A stretch of 64,000 nucleotides of DNA, taken from NCBI GenBank assembly GCA_021613375.1, contig CM038703.1:19524194-19588193 (forward strand). Reading direction: 5' to 3'. Below, one piece after another: positions 12,767 through 23,279 of this stretch (position 1 is the first letter of the stretch; the number at the start of each line of letters is the position of its first letter). Both the position numbers and the translations under genes were made by a program. Source of the stretch: Megaleporinus macrocephalus. Taxonomy: Eukaryota > Chordata > Actinopteri > Characiformes > Anostomidae. Below the pieces are notes generated by a model. It ran no database searches. It was given only the letters and a program-made list of their open reading frames with translations, and had not been told where the DNA came from.

Positions 12767-13232
12767 ACACTGTCACATTATTATGATAATATCTAGAGAA
12801 ACCACTAGATGGGCTGGAAGCCTCAATAAGTTCCTGGTAGGTTGTTACAGGTATCTTGAGACTTGCTAAATACTGTGTATCCCACAGCTGTATGTGGGGG
12901 AGGGTCCACAGAGCCAACATGATGAATGTGGTCCCACAGATACTCAACTAGGTTCAAGTCTGGGGAATTAGATGTCCAGGGTAGTACTTGGAAGTCTTGG
13001 TCGACTCCTCCAACCAGTGTCGGACATTTCTAGCCATGAGATGTGTCGCATTGTCTTGGTAGAAGATCCCATCTGGGAGGGAGGACAATCAGCTTGTATG
13101 TGTGTACTTGATCTGTAAGGATAGATGTATAGCCAAATTGGTTAAGAGTGCCTTCCACATGGATCCAGAGAATGTCACCAAAACATTCCCCAGAGCATAA
13201 CTCTGAAGTAGTCATAATAATGTGACTTGACA
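12767..13232. mobile_element. Short TIR transposon, 'TCACATTATTATGA' family
   Basis: The left end has TGTCACATTATTATGATAA, and the right end, reverse complemented, has GTCACATTATTATGACTAC. The interior contains 'CACAGATACTCAACTAGGTTC' and 'AGTCTGGGGAATTAG', matching the element at 53148-53452. It is a non-autonomous relic, probably Tc1/mariner-related, and has no intact frame. Confidence 0.7.
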
Positions 13233-13392
13233 GCGTAGCTCTGTTTAGGTTTGGCCATTGCTTAATGATAGGTATGTATTGTATATCAGCTCTTGTTTGA
13301 ATAATAAATTGAGTAATAAAATGCTAAAATAAGTCAGATTTATCTGAGGCCAACTCAAGCCTAGGGCCTCCTATAGTTCTGTGCCAGCCCTG

Positions 13393-13400
13393 CTGATATC
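13393..13400. repeat. Right 8-bp target-site duplication of the hAT element
   Basis: CTGATATC, identical to 8068-8075, directly follows the hAT terminus CCAGCCCTG. Confidence 0.9.
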
Positions 13401-15059
13401 AGTTTAAAGTTTAAAGACTGCACTTCCAACAGAATTTCTTTCCAATTGTTTATTAAGTTATCATTAAAATGGTTAATACTAATAACCATCTCTATTTGTG
13501 ATCACCTGCAAAAACTATGAGGGTTACATCAGTTTCTCATCAGTCTTCTGTTTCTTGCTCTCTTCACTGAAGTACTGTATGTTTTATTTGATAATTTGCA
13601 AGAGAAGTATGGTACATAATACATGTAAAGCATAGCTTCTTTCATTGACAGGGTTCCTCAGTTCTAGTTCAGGGATCAGCTTCCAAGGATGTTTTTTTTG
13701 CTTCCCCTGCTTTAAAGGCTCAATTCAACTCAGTTTAAAGGACTTAATAATTAGCAGATGAAATGAACGAGGTTAAAGCAAGGAAAACATAAAACTGTAC
13801 AGAACAGTGAGTCCGTAGCACTGAATGGCCTGGGAAAGGCCATTCTATTCAATAGCCCTTTGTTAATCACAAGCTTATTCTTCTGCTAGTGCTGACCCTG
13901 TTTTTCATCACTGTGGTACATCATATGCAACAGCTTAATGAAAATGAAATTCTGGCAGTATGAGATGACATATCTGTTAATTAAAGCCCTACCGTTTAGT
14001 TAGTCTGTTATCAGCTTTTCACAGTAGATTTGTCTGCTCATTCGCCGTCATTTTCCCAGCATATAGGTACAGTATTTTCTACAGAAGTGTGATTTTTGCT
14101 AAATGAGCTTGTATTAATCTCATCAGTTATGTGAGAATACAACATTAAATATGTGATATCTTATTCAAGTTAACCATCATGGGAACACTGCCTGAATACA
14201 GCCTTTTAGGATCAAACAGTAAGCAGAGTTCATTTCTACTGTTTTATAATAATAATAATTAAATGCTGCTGGTGCATTTATTTGTTATATAAAGAATGTG
14301 ATCTAACAGGCAAAAAGCCATTGACTTTTGTTTGCATGTGTTACAATCTACTACATTTTGATCAAGCAAATGTATGAATGGAAATATGCTTCACGCTTCA
14401 GCAGCAACGCATTAATAGCAAATGCCTAACAATCTAAATTCTCTACTGAATTCCCATCCTTTTCCTCATTTGGAAACTATTGCAGTGCATAAAAAGCAGT
14501 TCCAATAATAAAAAGCAGCATGGCATTTACATAGTCAGAAAACACAGGAGCACACAGGAAATGTATGCTGATTTTTTTTTTACTATGCCCGGCTTTACTA
14601 TTACATTTGATAGGAGATATTTCAAGAGATTAGAAATAAGACATTCCAAATGCATAAGGTTAAGGGAAACCCAAACCCAAAGGAAAATTGTAAAAAAAAA
14701 GTAGCTTCCACTGGTGAACCATGGCTATTGGAGCTAGGCCTTTATGGGGTTCCAGTAATATTTTTTTTTACTTAATGGCATTTCACTTGGATATTTTTTG
14801 GCCAGACAGTGGTGGCTTGTAAAAGACCCATGTAACAGACATATAACATTAACAAATATTTTATAAAACTGAAAGCATGGAGTCACTACTGCAAAATTTG
14901 TTGTCAATGAATCTGTGTAATTTTCTGTGAAATAAATGTTTTTGTGTCAAGTGTTCCGATTAATACAAGCTTTTATATAGATTCCATGATCTCTTACATG
15001 TATACAGTTTTTAAAGCTTGTTTTAACGGTTCAGCTATTGTTAGATGTAATAAAACTAT
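13401..15059. other. AT-rich intergenic DNA, nothing recognised
   Basis: Unique-looking sequence with homopolymer runs. No exon, RNA gene or transposon terminus was identified. Confidence 0.45.
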
Positions 15060-15840
15060 TTGTTGGTAGGATATGAAAAGCTTTTTGCTAAGAATTCAGC
15101 TTTTCACTGGTTTCCAAAGTCTCAGCGGAAAGTGAAGGCATCTGTAGGCCTGCTGTGTGCTCTTGGTGATGCGCAGTTCTGTTGGCTGGCCTTCCCCGGG
15201 GAGTCGCTGAGAAGTGTCACGGCGGAGCGTCAGCGGACTGACAGGTTCCCGGGAGGCAGGCTCAGCCTGGGCCGTCCACCAGCCATCTGACACGGCCGCT
15301 CTGTCACACACGTCCTTCTTCCCAAACTTCCAGTCTGCAGCTGGTCCTGCCTCCTTGTCTGGAAACCTAATGTGAGAATTGCCTCACCATCCGTAGCGCT
15401 CGGTTTGGCTGAAGTGGTCCTAGTAGACGCTCCCATGACAGCTCGGCTCGCCGAACGTCTGGGGGAGAGGAGGAGACCTAGGAGCGGAGAATTAAACCAT
15501 GGGTCTGCGGCGGTTTCTGTGAATGAATTCCATCCAGCTATCTTATTTGCTGGGTGTCAATCAAACAATCGCTGATAGGCAATTGTGCTAAAACCAATTA
15601 CGCTTAGTATAATCTGCTCCCTGTTAAATTTAAACTCACTCTTTGGAGACAGGCATCAGCACGGCTCAGTTAATTGAAAGTGAAAATCTTGGGTGTGGGA
15701 ATATAACAGAAGCTCCTCCCCAGCCTGTCGCTGTTAGAATGGCAGGCCGGTTCTGATTAGTGTCTGAAAGTGGCAACGTGACACTGGAGATGGGGGCTTT
15801 CATCGCCTCTTTTAAAAGAAAGATCGAGACACGTGGTTCA
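15060..15840. promoter_or_regulatory. Candidate conserved non-coding block, GC-rich
   Basis: GC content rises sharply between about 15100 and 15530. An AT-rich core follows, with GTCAATCAAACAATCGCTGA, CCAATTACGC and GTTAATTGAAAG motifs resembling Hox/Pbx and homeodomain sites. Frames of 60-76 codons occur on both strands at the same place, as expected of GC-rich DNA, and none has a known domain. The enhancer or promoter reading is inference. Confidence 0.35.
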
Positions 15841-16447
15841 CCTTTTTTTAAAGGCTTGTTGTATTGATTGTTTTTGTTTAGGCTATTAGGTAGAGGCAGA
15901 ATTGAAAGGAGCCACTGAAGGACGAGTGGTCAGGGTTGAATGGCTCCTCTCAGTATGGGAGGCCACTGTTGGCTCTGGGCCTCACTCCTGACAATCAGGT
16001 GATCGATTTGATCTCCCTGTTGTTGGTTCTCTGTGGTGTAACCTGCCTTCGAAGCACAGCCACTTCTGTCCAGAGGTTTAGAATAACCACAAAAAGAAGG
16101 CTTACACTTTCTTTCTTTTTGCTCTTGTCAAACACCTCTTGTCGGGCAAAAAAATAGAGGTTTCCTGCTTTCAGGAGAGCTGTTTAAGCTTAATGTCCTC
16201 CAGAGATACTGGCAAGGGAGCAGTGCCGAACCTACTTAGAATCTCTGTGTTCGTTTTAAGGTACAATGGGTACCCGAGGAGTACTACAAATCACCATTTG
16301 TTCATGTGGCTGTTGCAAAGAAGGCTCTTAACAACAGTGCTAGGAGTTTTTTTTTAAGTAATGCCTTGAGAGAACTATTTTTAGGTCCCTAAGGAACATT
16401 TAAAAAAAATCATTTGTGTTAATGAAATGTGCAAGTGTGAAGGCACC
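15841..16447. other. Intergenic DNA, nothing recognised
   Basis: No repeat boundary or coding motif was seen between the GC-rich block and the MITE. Confidence 0.4.
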
Positions 16448-16908
16448 TTTTTAAAGGGGACCTCTGATGCTTTTCCAAAGTATCCCTTTCCTTTAGTGTG
16501 CTATGTGAATAATCTACAAAGTTATAAAGCCCAAAGTATCTGGGGGTGAGAAACTCTCTCCCTCAGAAGCTACACAGAGTTTTAGCCTGTTTCTTTGTTA
16601 CAAGGTGATGTCATCAATCCTTATTGGCTGCCCGCAGGGGCAAAACCTGTTGCAGGATGCCACTAATGTTTCAACCATTTTGGCTTTGGTTGATCAATCA
16701 GAACAGGGTGGGTGAGCTAATCAAAGCACACTGGGCTCACTGGTAGGTGGGGCTTAAAGACACATGAGCTTTAATAGAGCGTTTCAAACAGATGGTGAAT
16801 AAAGATGAGAAATATTTTGTGTTTCTGGGACATCAAAGCATGTAAATCTTTTCTAGTAGAAAAGAGTTATAAACATTAAAAATAAGCACAACAGGTCCCA
16901 TTTAAAGT
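16448..16908. mobile_element. MITE with GGGACC termini
   Basis: The left end TTTTTAAAGGGGACCT and the right end, reverse complemented, CTTTAAATGGGACCT form imperfect terminal inverted repeats. The interior of about 430 bp lacks a transposase. This terminal type (TTTAAAGG..ACC) is widespread in fish as non-autonomous, probably hAT-related elements. A CCAAT-like TATTGGCTG lies near 16622. Confidence 0.65.
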
Positions 16909-17439
16909 TTAGTTTAAAGAACCTCCACACAATGTAGACTCTATACTTAATAAGGGTTTCTTTAATAAGTCTTTATTTTTTTAGCACTCTAAATGAAATA
17001 GTTTCACAGTTTCATTTGGAAGTGAATGTACTTTCTGAACCTTTTAGCAGGGTATTTAAAACAAACCCTGATGGAGCAATAGCTTTAGTCACACTGCAGT
17101 GGAAACACCCAGGAGGCACTTGTTGGTAATTAACTTTATCTAAATGACCATGAAGCAAATTAAGAAATACCAACTTTTCTCATTTTCTATTTATTAATTT
17201 TTGCTATGGAGCTCCATGCCAATAAATCCCTTGGATTACTCATATAAACAGTTATTAAGACAAGAAACTGCACCTTTGGGAGCTTATCACTTCTGACCTG
17301 GTCTAAGGACAAATGAATTGGGCTTCTCAACATATTGTTCTCTATGGACCAATGCATACAGCATGTTTTGTATAATACACAATTGGATTTGACAGGGTTA
17401 GAAGTTTAGGAAAGTTTGTGCACTTAATTAAAAAAAAAT
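16909..17439. other. AT-rich intergenic DNA, nothing recognised
   Basis: No recognisable element or exon. Confidence 0.4.
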
Positions 17440-17603
17440 GCAGGAGTCACAATTGCCTGGAGGGTCACTAGCCAGGTGGTTTTCTTCAATAGTGGCTGGT
17501 TAAAAAAAGCAGGGAAAAAATAATTCTGTTACAACAATCCACAGTTACTACTACTGAAAATAATAACAAACCTACAACTACTACCACTACTACCACAAAT
17601 ATC

Positions 17604-17666
<63 letters not shown>

Positions 17667-17725
17667 TAGAAGAAGAAGAAGAAAAATAATAAGAAGAAGA
17701 AGAAGAAGAAGAAGAAAAAGATTAA
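17440..17725. mobile_element. hAT-like fragment with trinucleotide tail
   Basis: The segment CCTGGAGGGTCACTAGCCAG..GGTGG resembles CCTGAGGGTCTCTTGCTAGG..GGTGG at 29470, where it follows a CAGGGGTCTCAAA terminus. Both copies run into ACTACTAC-type DNA and then expanded triplets. In this copy the triplets are long (TAA)n and (GAA)n arrays. It is probably a relic of one hAT-derived family. Confidence 0.5.
17603..17720. repeat. (TAA)n then (GAA)n microsatellite
   Basis: About 20 AAT/TAA units (17603-17667) run directly into AGAAGAAG repeats (17668-17720), interrupted once by AAAAATAAT. Confidence 0.95.
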
Positions 17726-17865
17726 AACATTATATTACTATATTATTATATTATTAATGTTAGAAGAGCACTGGTGTTTCTACTGGATGTGAGTGTAGTT
17801 ATTGTAAGTGATATGTTGGACACTGTCCAATACATTTGCAATACCTATTGATAAATTACCTTGTA

Positions 17866-19090
17866 CAGTTCCAACAAAGTGGAGACTGTGTAAAATATAA
17901 ATATGTGTAATTGACTTACATTCCATTCACAATAGAACCTAGAACACATATCAGATGTTGAGACACAACATTTTGTGAACATTTGTAACTCATTTAGAAC
18001 TTGATGGCAGCAACACATCTCCAAAACGTTGAGACAGGGACAACAAATGGCTGGAAAAGTAAGTTGTACTTATAAAAATAACTTGGGGCAATTTGCAACT
18101 AAGCACCATGACTGGGTATTCTACAGCATTCTACAGAGGCAAAGTCTCTCAGAAGCAAAGATGGGCAGAGGTTCACCAATCTGCTAAAAACTGCGTCTAA
18201 CATTTTTGAAACAATTTCCTCAACTTAAACTTGGGAACCTTGGATATTGCATCATCTACAGTACATAATGTCATCAAAAGATTCAGAGAATTTGGAGAAA
18301 TTCCTGTGCACAAGGGACAAGGTTGACAGTCAATATAGGATGCTCATAATCTGCAGACCCTCAGGTGCCACTGATTTAAAAAAATAGGCATCACTGCATG
18401 GGCCTAAGGAACACTGCCCAAAATCATTTTCTGTGAACACAGTTCAGAAGCCTGCATCTCTGATGGTATTGGGTTGCATTAGTGCATATGGCCTGAGCAG
18501 CTTACACATCTGGAAAAGCACTATCAATACTGAACAGTATGTAGATGTTTTATAATGACAGACAGCCAGTGTCTCTTTTAGGGAGGGCCTTGCAGATTTC
18601 AGCAATACAGTTCTAAACCACATACCACATCCAGCACTACAGCATGACTTCACAGAAGAAGAGCCCGGATGCTAAACTGGCCTGTCTGCAGTCCCGACCT
18701 TACACCAACAGAAAACATTTGACACATCATGAAACAAAAAATTGAGCAAAGAAGAGCCAGTACTGTTGAGCAGCTAAAATCCTACATCAGACAAGATTGG
18801 GGCAACAGTCTTCTACCAAAACTCCTGCTATTGGTCCCCTCTTTACAGACACTTACAGACTGTTGTTAAAAGAAGAGGGGATGCTACACAATGGTAGACA
18901 AGACCCTGTTCCAACTTTTTTAAGATGTGCTGCTGCCATCAACTTATAACTAATTGATTAGTTTTTATGAAATGGTAAAATTTTTAACTTTCAGCATCTG
19001 ATATGTGTTCCATGTTCTATTGTGAATTAATTGTTGGGATTAACAAACTATTTTTTTATATTTCACTTAGTGTCCCGAATTGGTATTGTA
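17866..19090 (+). pseudogene. Tc1-like transposon with internally deleted transposase
   Basis: This is the same family as the copy at 8664. The left end has CAGTTCCAACAAAGTGGAGAC. It is followed by GATGGCAGCAACACATCTCC, GATGGGCAGAGGTTCACCAA, ACAGTACATAATGTCATCAA, a region encoding the 'WGC'-type block (about 18470), and the C-terminal TTGTTAAAAGAAGAGGGGAT. Relative to the 8664 copy, the middle is deleted where GTGAACACAGTTC joins AGAAGCCTGCATCTC (about 18440). Stops and frameshifts are numerous. The right end lies near GTGTCCCGAATTGG. Confidence 0.85.
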
Positions 19091-20340
19091 TAATGTTATT
19101 TATTAATATGTATTGCAAATGTATTTTAAATTATTTCTATGTACAGTAAATTAATACATTCAGGACAGTTTCCACCACTTGCAATAGCTTCCATCATATT
19201 CAGAAGAAATGCCAGTACTATCATCATAATAATATAACAATATAATATGCATTTATGTATTTATTTATTTTTTATGTGTTGTTCTAAAAAGTGTTCTAAA
19301 GTATTTCCCTATAAATATAAAAAGGAACTGTATTATAAGGTTCTGTCTTTACAAAACGAGACTGTATTCTGAATATGTATTCCTGAATATTTGTATTCTA
19401 TTATATGTCATCCTGGATGAATAAATCCTTCAAGCAGGATTTAATTAAATTAATAATTTAGGTAACATATTAACACATAACAATAAATAACCACATTATT
19501 ATGCAATATTTGGCATTCGTTACAATAGTTTCTCTTGAATTGCTTTTAACTACATAAACATCAGGCTATGCTAATATGTCATATAACCAGCTACAGTGCA
19601 GATGGGTAAAGCAAATCTATCCACTGGATATGTTTCTACAGAAAAATGCAAAAACAAAATTTTTGGTCTGAATTAATCATATAAGTAAACTGTACAGGAT
19701 GAATTGTAAATATGTGAAATGATGTAATATAAGAAACACATTCATATGTAGCTGTATCATGTACCAGCTGAGGTGCAGGGGCCAATTTTGGGATCCCTTC
19801 AATAATGCAGTTGTTTGTAAAGTGACCTCCAGTATTTGAACTTTATAAGTTGTTTGTTTATGAATTTCAATAGATGTTTACACCATGCACCTATGCAACA
19901 TCCTAGAATTGACAACAATATAGGACAGTACTCATATTTGTTTTACATTGCATTATTTAACATAAAGACATCAGAACGGAATCTTATGCTGCAAGCATAG
20001 TGATAGCTTTCTCAGACCAAGTACTTGTTCACCCAACATGCAAATGCAATTGAAGAAGCGTGCTTGATTCAATAAAAAGAAAACACAAACTTTTAATGGA
20101 TAGTTCTATTAAGAACCTGTTTTGTAACTGAGATGAACACAGCATTGGCTGCTCTCCACAGGGTTAAAGTTCACCAGTGAACATGAGAGAAAGGCCTGAT
20201 TACCAATGTGGTGCCCTTTACCACTGCACAACTCCCATCTTACCATTTTATCATCTGAACTGAACAATGCCGTTGAATAATGATAAAAATATGACTGTGG
20301 AAACATCCTGCATTCATGGTAGTGCTTTAGAAGCTAGCCT
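19091..20340. other. AT-rich intergenic DNA, nothing recognised
   Basis: Mostly AT-rich unique DNA. No element termini or exon signals were recognised. Confidence 0.4.
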
Positions 20341-21180
20341 TTGGACAGAACATCAAAGAGATTAGGCCTCGGCCTGAAAAATTTCTGTTGCGATATTGTT
20401 ATTCTCCAATTCTGGGCCTTCAAGCAAAGGCCGCTAGTGGTAATAAGAAGCTGACATGAAAAATGGGGGCATTTTTGGGTTAAGGTTTATGGCGCCTTGT
20501 GAAGCCAATTTCAAAGCAGGAGTGCACAGGGTCCCTTTTCGCCTAGCTCCAGAGTGAAAGCAGGACCCTTCTGACAGCAAATGAATTAATACTAGAGTCA
20601 GCACAGCAGGCCACGGGTGCTATCTGAGCAGACTGTATAAAGTTGGAATAACTTTTATTTGAATGCCATTATCTCTGTTGCATGTGGTTTCCTAATCAGA
20701 CCGTCGGCACCTTGCTGTTGTTCTATTTGCCAGAGATATCCTAACTTAGATCATATGCAGGTGGAGATCAATACAGAATCTTTTTCTGTGTTATCTTCAT
20801 TATGTTCAGAAGTCCCTGATCCCTAAGGCCCTGTCTCTCTCCTAAGCAACAGGATGGCTGCTATTCTGTTGATAACAGATGGGACAGTATAGGTGTCCCT
20901 GCACTGTATGCTGTGTGAGGCAACAACAAAGCCAAAGGAACAAAACAACTATGATAAGCACTTCTTGTAGCAGAGGGAGGCTCCGTTTGAAATATGGGAT
21001 GTAGTGAATAATGGGCCTTAGCTGTATTCTCATCGGATTTGAGAATGTGCTTTTTATCAACTTTGAGGCATTTTTATTGGATTCCTGTAGATGAGAGAGG
21101 GGGAAAGAAATGAAGGCGCACACAGAACAGGACCGAGGGAAGCCTCCGGATGAGACAGAAACAGAAAGAGAAAAGAGAAA
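20341..21180. promoter_or_regulatory. Candidate conserved non-coding block
   Basis: Unique, moderately GC-rich sequence free of repeats, with ATGAATTAATAC and CCTAATCAGACC motifs. No coding frame with a recognisable domain. The functional reading is inference from texture. Confidence 0.25.
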
Positions 21181-21184
21181 GGTA

Positions 21185-21206
21185 GAGAGAGAGAGAGAGA
21201 GAGAAA
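21185..21206. repeat. (GA)n microsatellite
   Basis: An uninterrupted GA run of about 11 units inside a wider purine-rich stretch (21150-21210). Confidence 0.95.
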
Positions 21207-21509
21207 GTGCTATTGCATGTGCTCAGCGGAGGTGGCACTACAATTTCTGCCATGGAAACTGATTATACCGCCCATGTATGCATCTACTGTCATGATGCTA
21301 AGTACTAAACTCTTTTCAGCGCCACACAAAGAATAGCTCTGAGCACAAGTGTGTCTCAGAGGAATTAGCAATCCCCTTAAATCATGTAGGAAATGTTTGG
21401 ACTGACTCAAATTCAATCAAAATCCAACGTAGGCATATACCTCATACTCTGACTGGAGTCAGTGATAAATGGGAAAACGATGACTACTTTCTTTGACAAC
21501 AAAATACAT

Positions 21510-22653
21510 TATAGGGCCAAATGTATGTGGACACCGTCCCAAAAGGAAGTACGTTTGGGTGTGTTTTAGGGAATTTGTGCCACTTGAGCTTTTGAGTTGT
21601 CAGACAATGACACTGGGCGAGAAGACTTGGTCCGAAATCAATGTTCTGATTCTTCCCAAAAGGTATTCAGAGCGGCTGAGGTCAGGGCTTTGTGCAGGTC
21701 CCTTCCTTCTCACTGTACTCGTCAAACCATGTTTTCATGGACCTTGCTTTGCACACAGGGACACAGTCATGCTGGAACAGAAATGGGCTTTTTACACAGT
21801 TGGACTCATATTGTAGCAAGTCGCGACTGGCTCGTGCTGCTGCTGTGAAGCTCCGGAGACGTAACAAATGAGAGGCCACATGTGACGCTCAGGGTATGCA
21901 TGCGTCCTCCTTGAAAGGGACTGTTTAAATGTTGTTGCTGGTAAGTATGTTCATGCGTTTATTGTGGTACTCTGTGTCAGGATGTGGGTGTCTTGTGTTG
22001 GGGTCTGCAGTGTGAAGCCTATAGTCGGTGGTGACCTCCTCTGTGAGTTCCTCAGTGCTCTATATGCCTTTCTTCTGGTGATTCTAATAAAGAGCCTCTA
22101 TTTGCAGCAGAATCATAGTCTCCAACCCACCCCCCCTACGAACACTCTCTCTCCGCCAAGGCTGCAATATAATTACTCTTCACTGGAATAGTGTCTAGCC
22201 CAAAACCCTGAAAACCAGGCCATATTTCCTCCTCCACCAGTCTTTACTGTTGGCATGGGAGGGTGGTAGGCAGTGTTCCTCTGGTATCTGCCAAACCCAG
22301 ATTCATCCATCAGACTGCGAAACAGTGAAGCATGATTCATCACTCCAGAGAACATTTTTTCACTGCTCCAGAATCAACCAGTGGAATGCATTATACCACT
22401 CCAGACATTGTTTGGCATTCTACGTAGTGATTTTAGCTTTAAACCCATTTCACAAAGGTCCTGAAGCACAGTCCTGTGCTGATGTTACTTCCAGAAACTG
22501 GTTTGTGGTGAAGATGTTTGACTCATTTTTCTTCCAAGGTTCGTCTATGGAGACTAGAAGGCTATTTGAGTTTATAAACCTTTTAGCAGTGGGTGTGGCA
22601 GAATCACCAGAACTCAATAATTAGGAGGGCTGTCCACAAACCTTTCGCCATAT
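21510..22653 (-). mobile_element. Tc1-like transposon split by a solo LTR
   Basis: The left terminus is TATAGGGCCAAATGTATGTG, and the right terminus, reverse complemented, is TATATGGCGAAAGGTTTGTG. Both start at TA, as expected of Tc1/mariner. Minus-strand coding remnants occur on both sides of the insertion (KAR and KTW near 21740, and the segment around 22250-22400), with frameshifts and stops. The interior is interrupted at 21812 by a 355-bp LTR. Confidence 0.8.
21812..22166 (+). mobile_element. Solo LTR with 4-bp target duplication
   Basis: It begins TGTAGCAAG and ends GGCTGCA, giving TGTAGC/TGCAGC inverted ends with canonical TG...CA. ATAT flanks both sides (21808-21811 and 22167-22170). 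An AATAAA signal lies at about 22086, which fits an LTR read on the plus strand. Sequence on both sides belongs to one Tc1 copy, so the LTR is a clean insertion followed by LTR-LTR recombination. A 4-bp duplication would suit Gypsy or BEL-type elements. Confidence 0.8.
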
Positions 22654-23279
22654 AAAACTTAACAGTACTTTTGAAAAAATGAATTTGTTTTATATGTCTT
22701 TGTTTCTTCAGTCAAAGAACTTTTGCTTAATTGCAGCTCCTCTGGTAAGGTTATTATTTTATATTGGCTTGACTGCATGAAGGTCTCGCTGCTTTGTAAT
22801 GAATTCACCTCATTAACTTTGTTGTTGCTGCCTGGACCAACACTCTCCTGTCGTAACCATTCTTTATCATTCTTTATGTTTTATTCTCTGGCAATTTTCA
22901 TGGGCTCTCGAATCTCACATGAAAAGCCTGGTTCCCGATCGCGGCATAAATTGGCTGCATTTCCATTTTGTCACATAGTCGCAAGGAGGATCTGATGGTA
23001 ATTCGTACTGATCGCTGCCGAGTGTGTGGTGAGAAAGCAGACAGTGAAGTCACAGCCCTAATGACCGTAATCTTGTTTGGGGTGAGAGTTCTAGATGAAA
23101 GTCTTTGACCCAGTGACACTGGAGCTATCCTGTAGCAAGAGTTCTGCCCCTTATAGACATGAGCTTCCTCTGGGCCTCAGGTTAGATTAAATAAAAATCA
23201 CATTACTGAATTACTATATGTGCAGTGGGATGTTCTGGTGCTCTCTGGGACATTAAGATGTTTTTATATATTGTTTAAA
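22654..23279. other. Unique DNA, partly conserved-looking
   Basis: From about 22790 to 23190 the sequence is GC-richer, with no repeats or recognised domains. It may be non-coding regulatory DNA; no gene is supported. Confidence 0.3.

Larger units (their letters stand above)
8076..13392. mobile_element. Large hAT-type insertion hosting nested elements
   Basis: The left terminus begins CAGGGCCGGC and soon runs into CCTAGGGCCTCC (about 8113-8125). The right terminus, reverse complemented, begins CAGGGCTGGC and reaches GGAGGCCCTAG, so the ends are inverted repeats. Flanking CTGATATC copies are identical. The element is about 5.3 kb, but recognisable hAT DNA is limited to roughly 8076-8660 and 13240-13392. 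The rest consists of later insertions: two Tc1-like copies, a SINE, a LINE tail, an LTR and a short TIR element. No hAT transposase frame survives, so the original element was probably a short non-autonomous copy. Confidence 0.85.
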
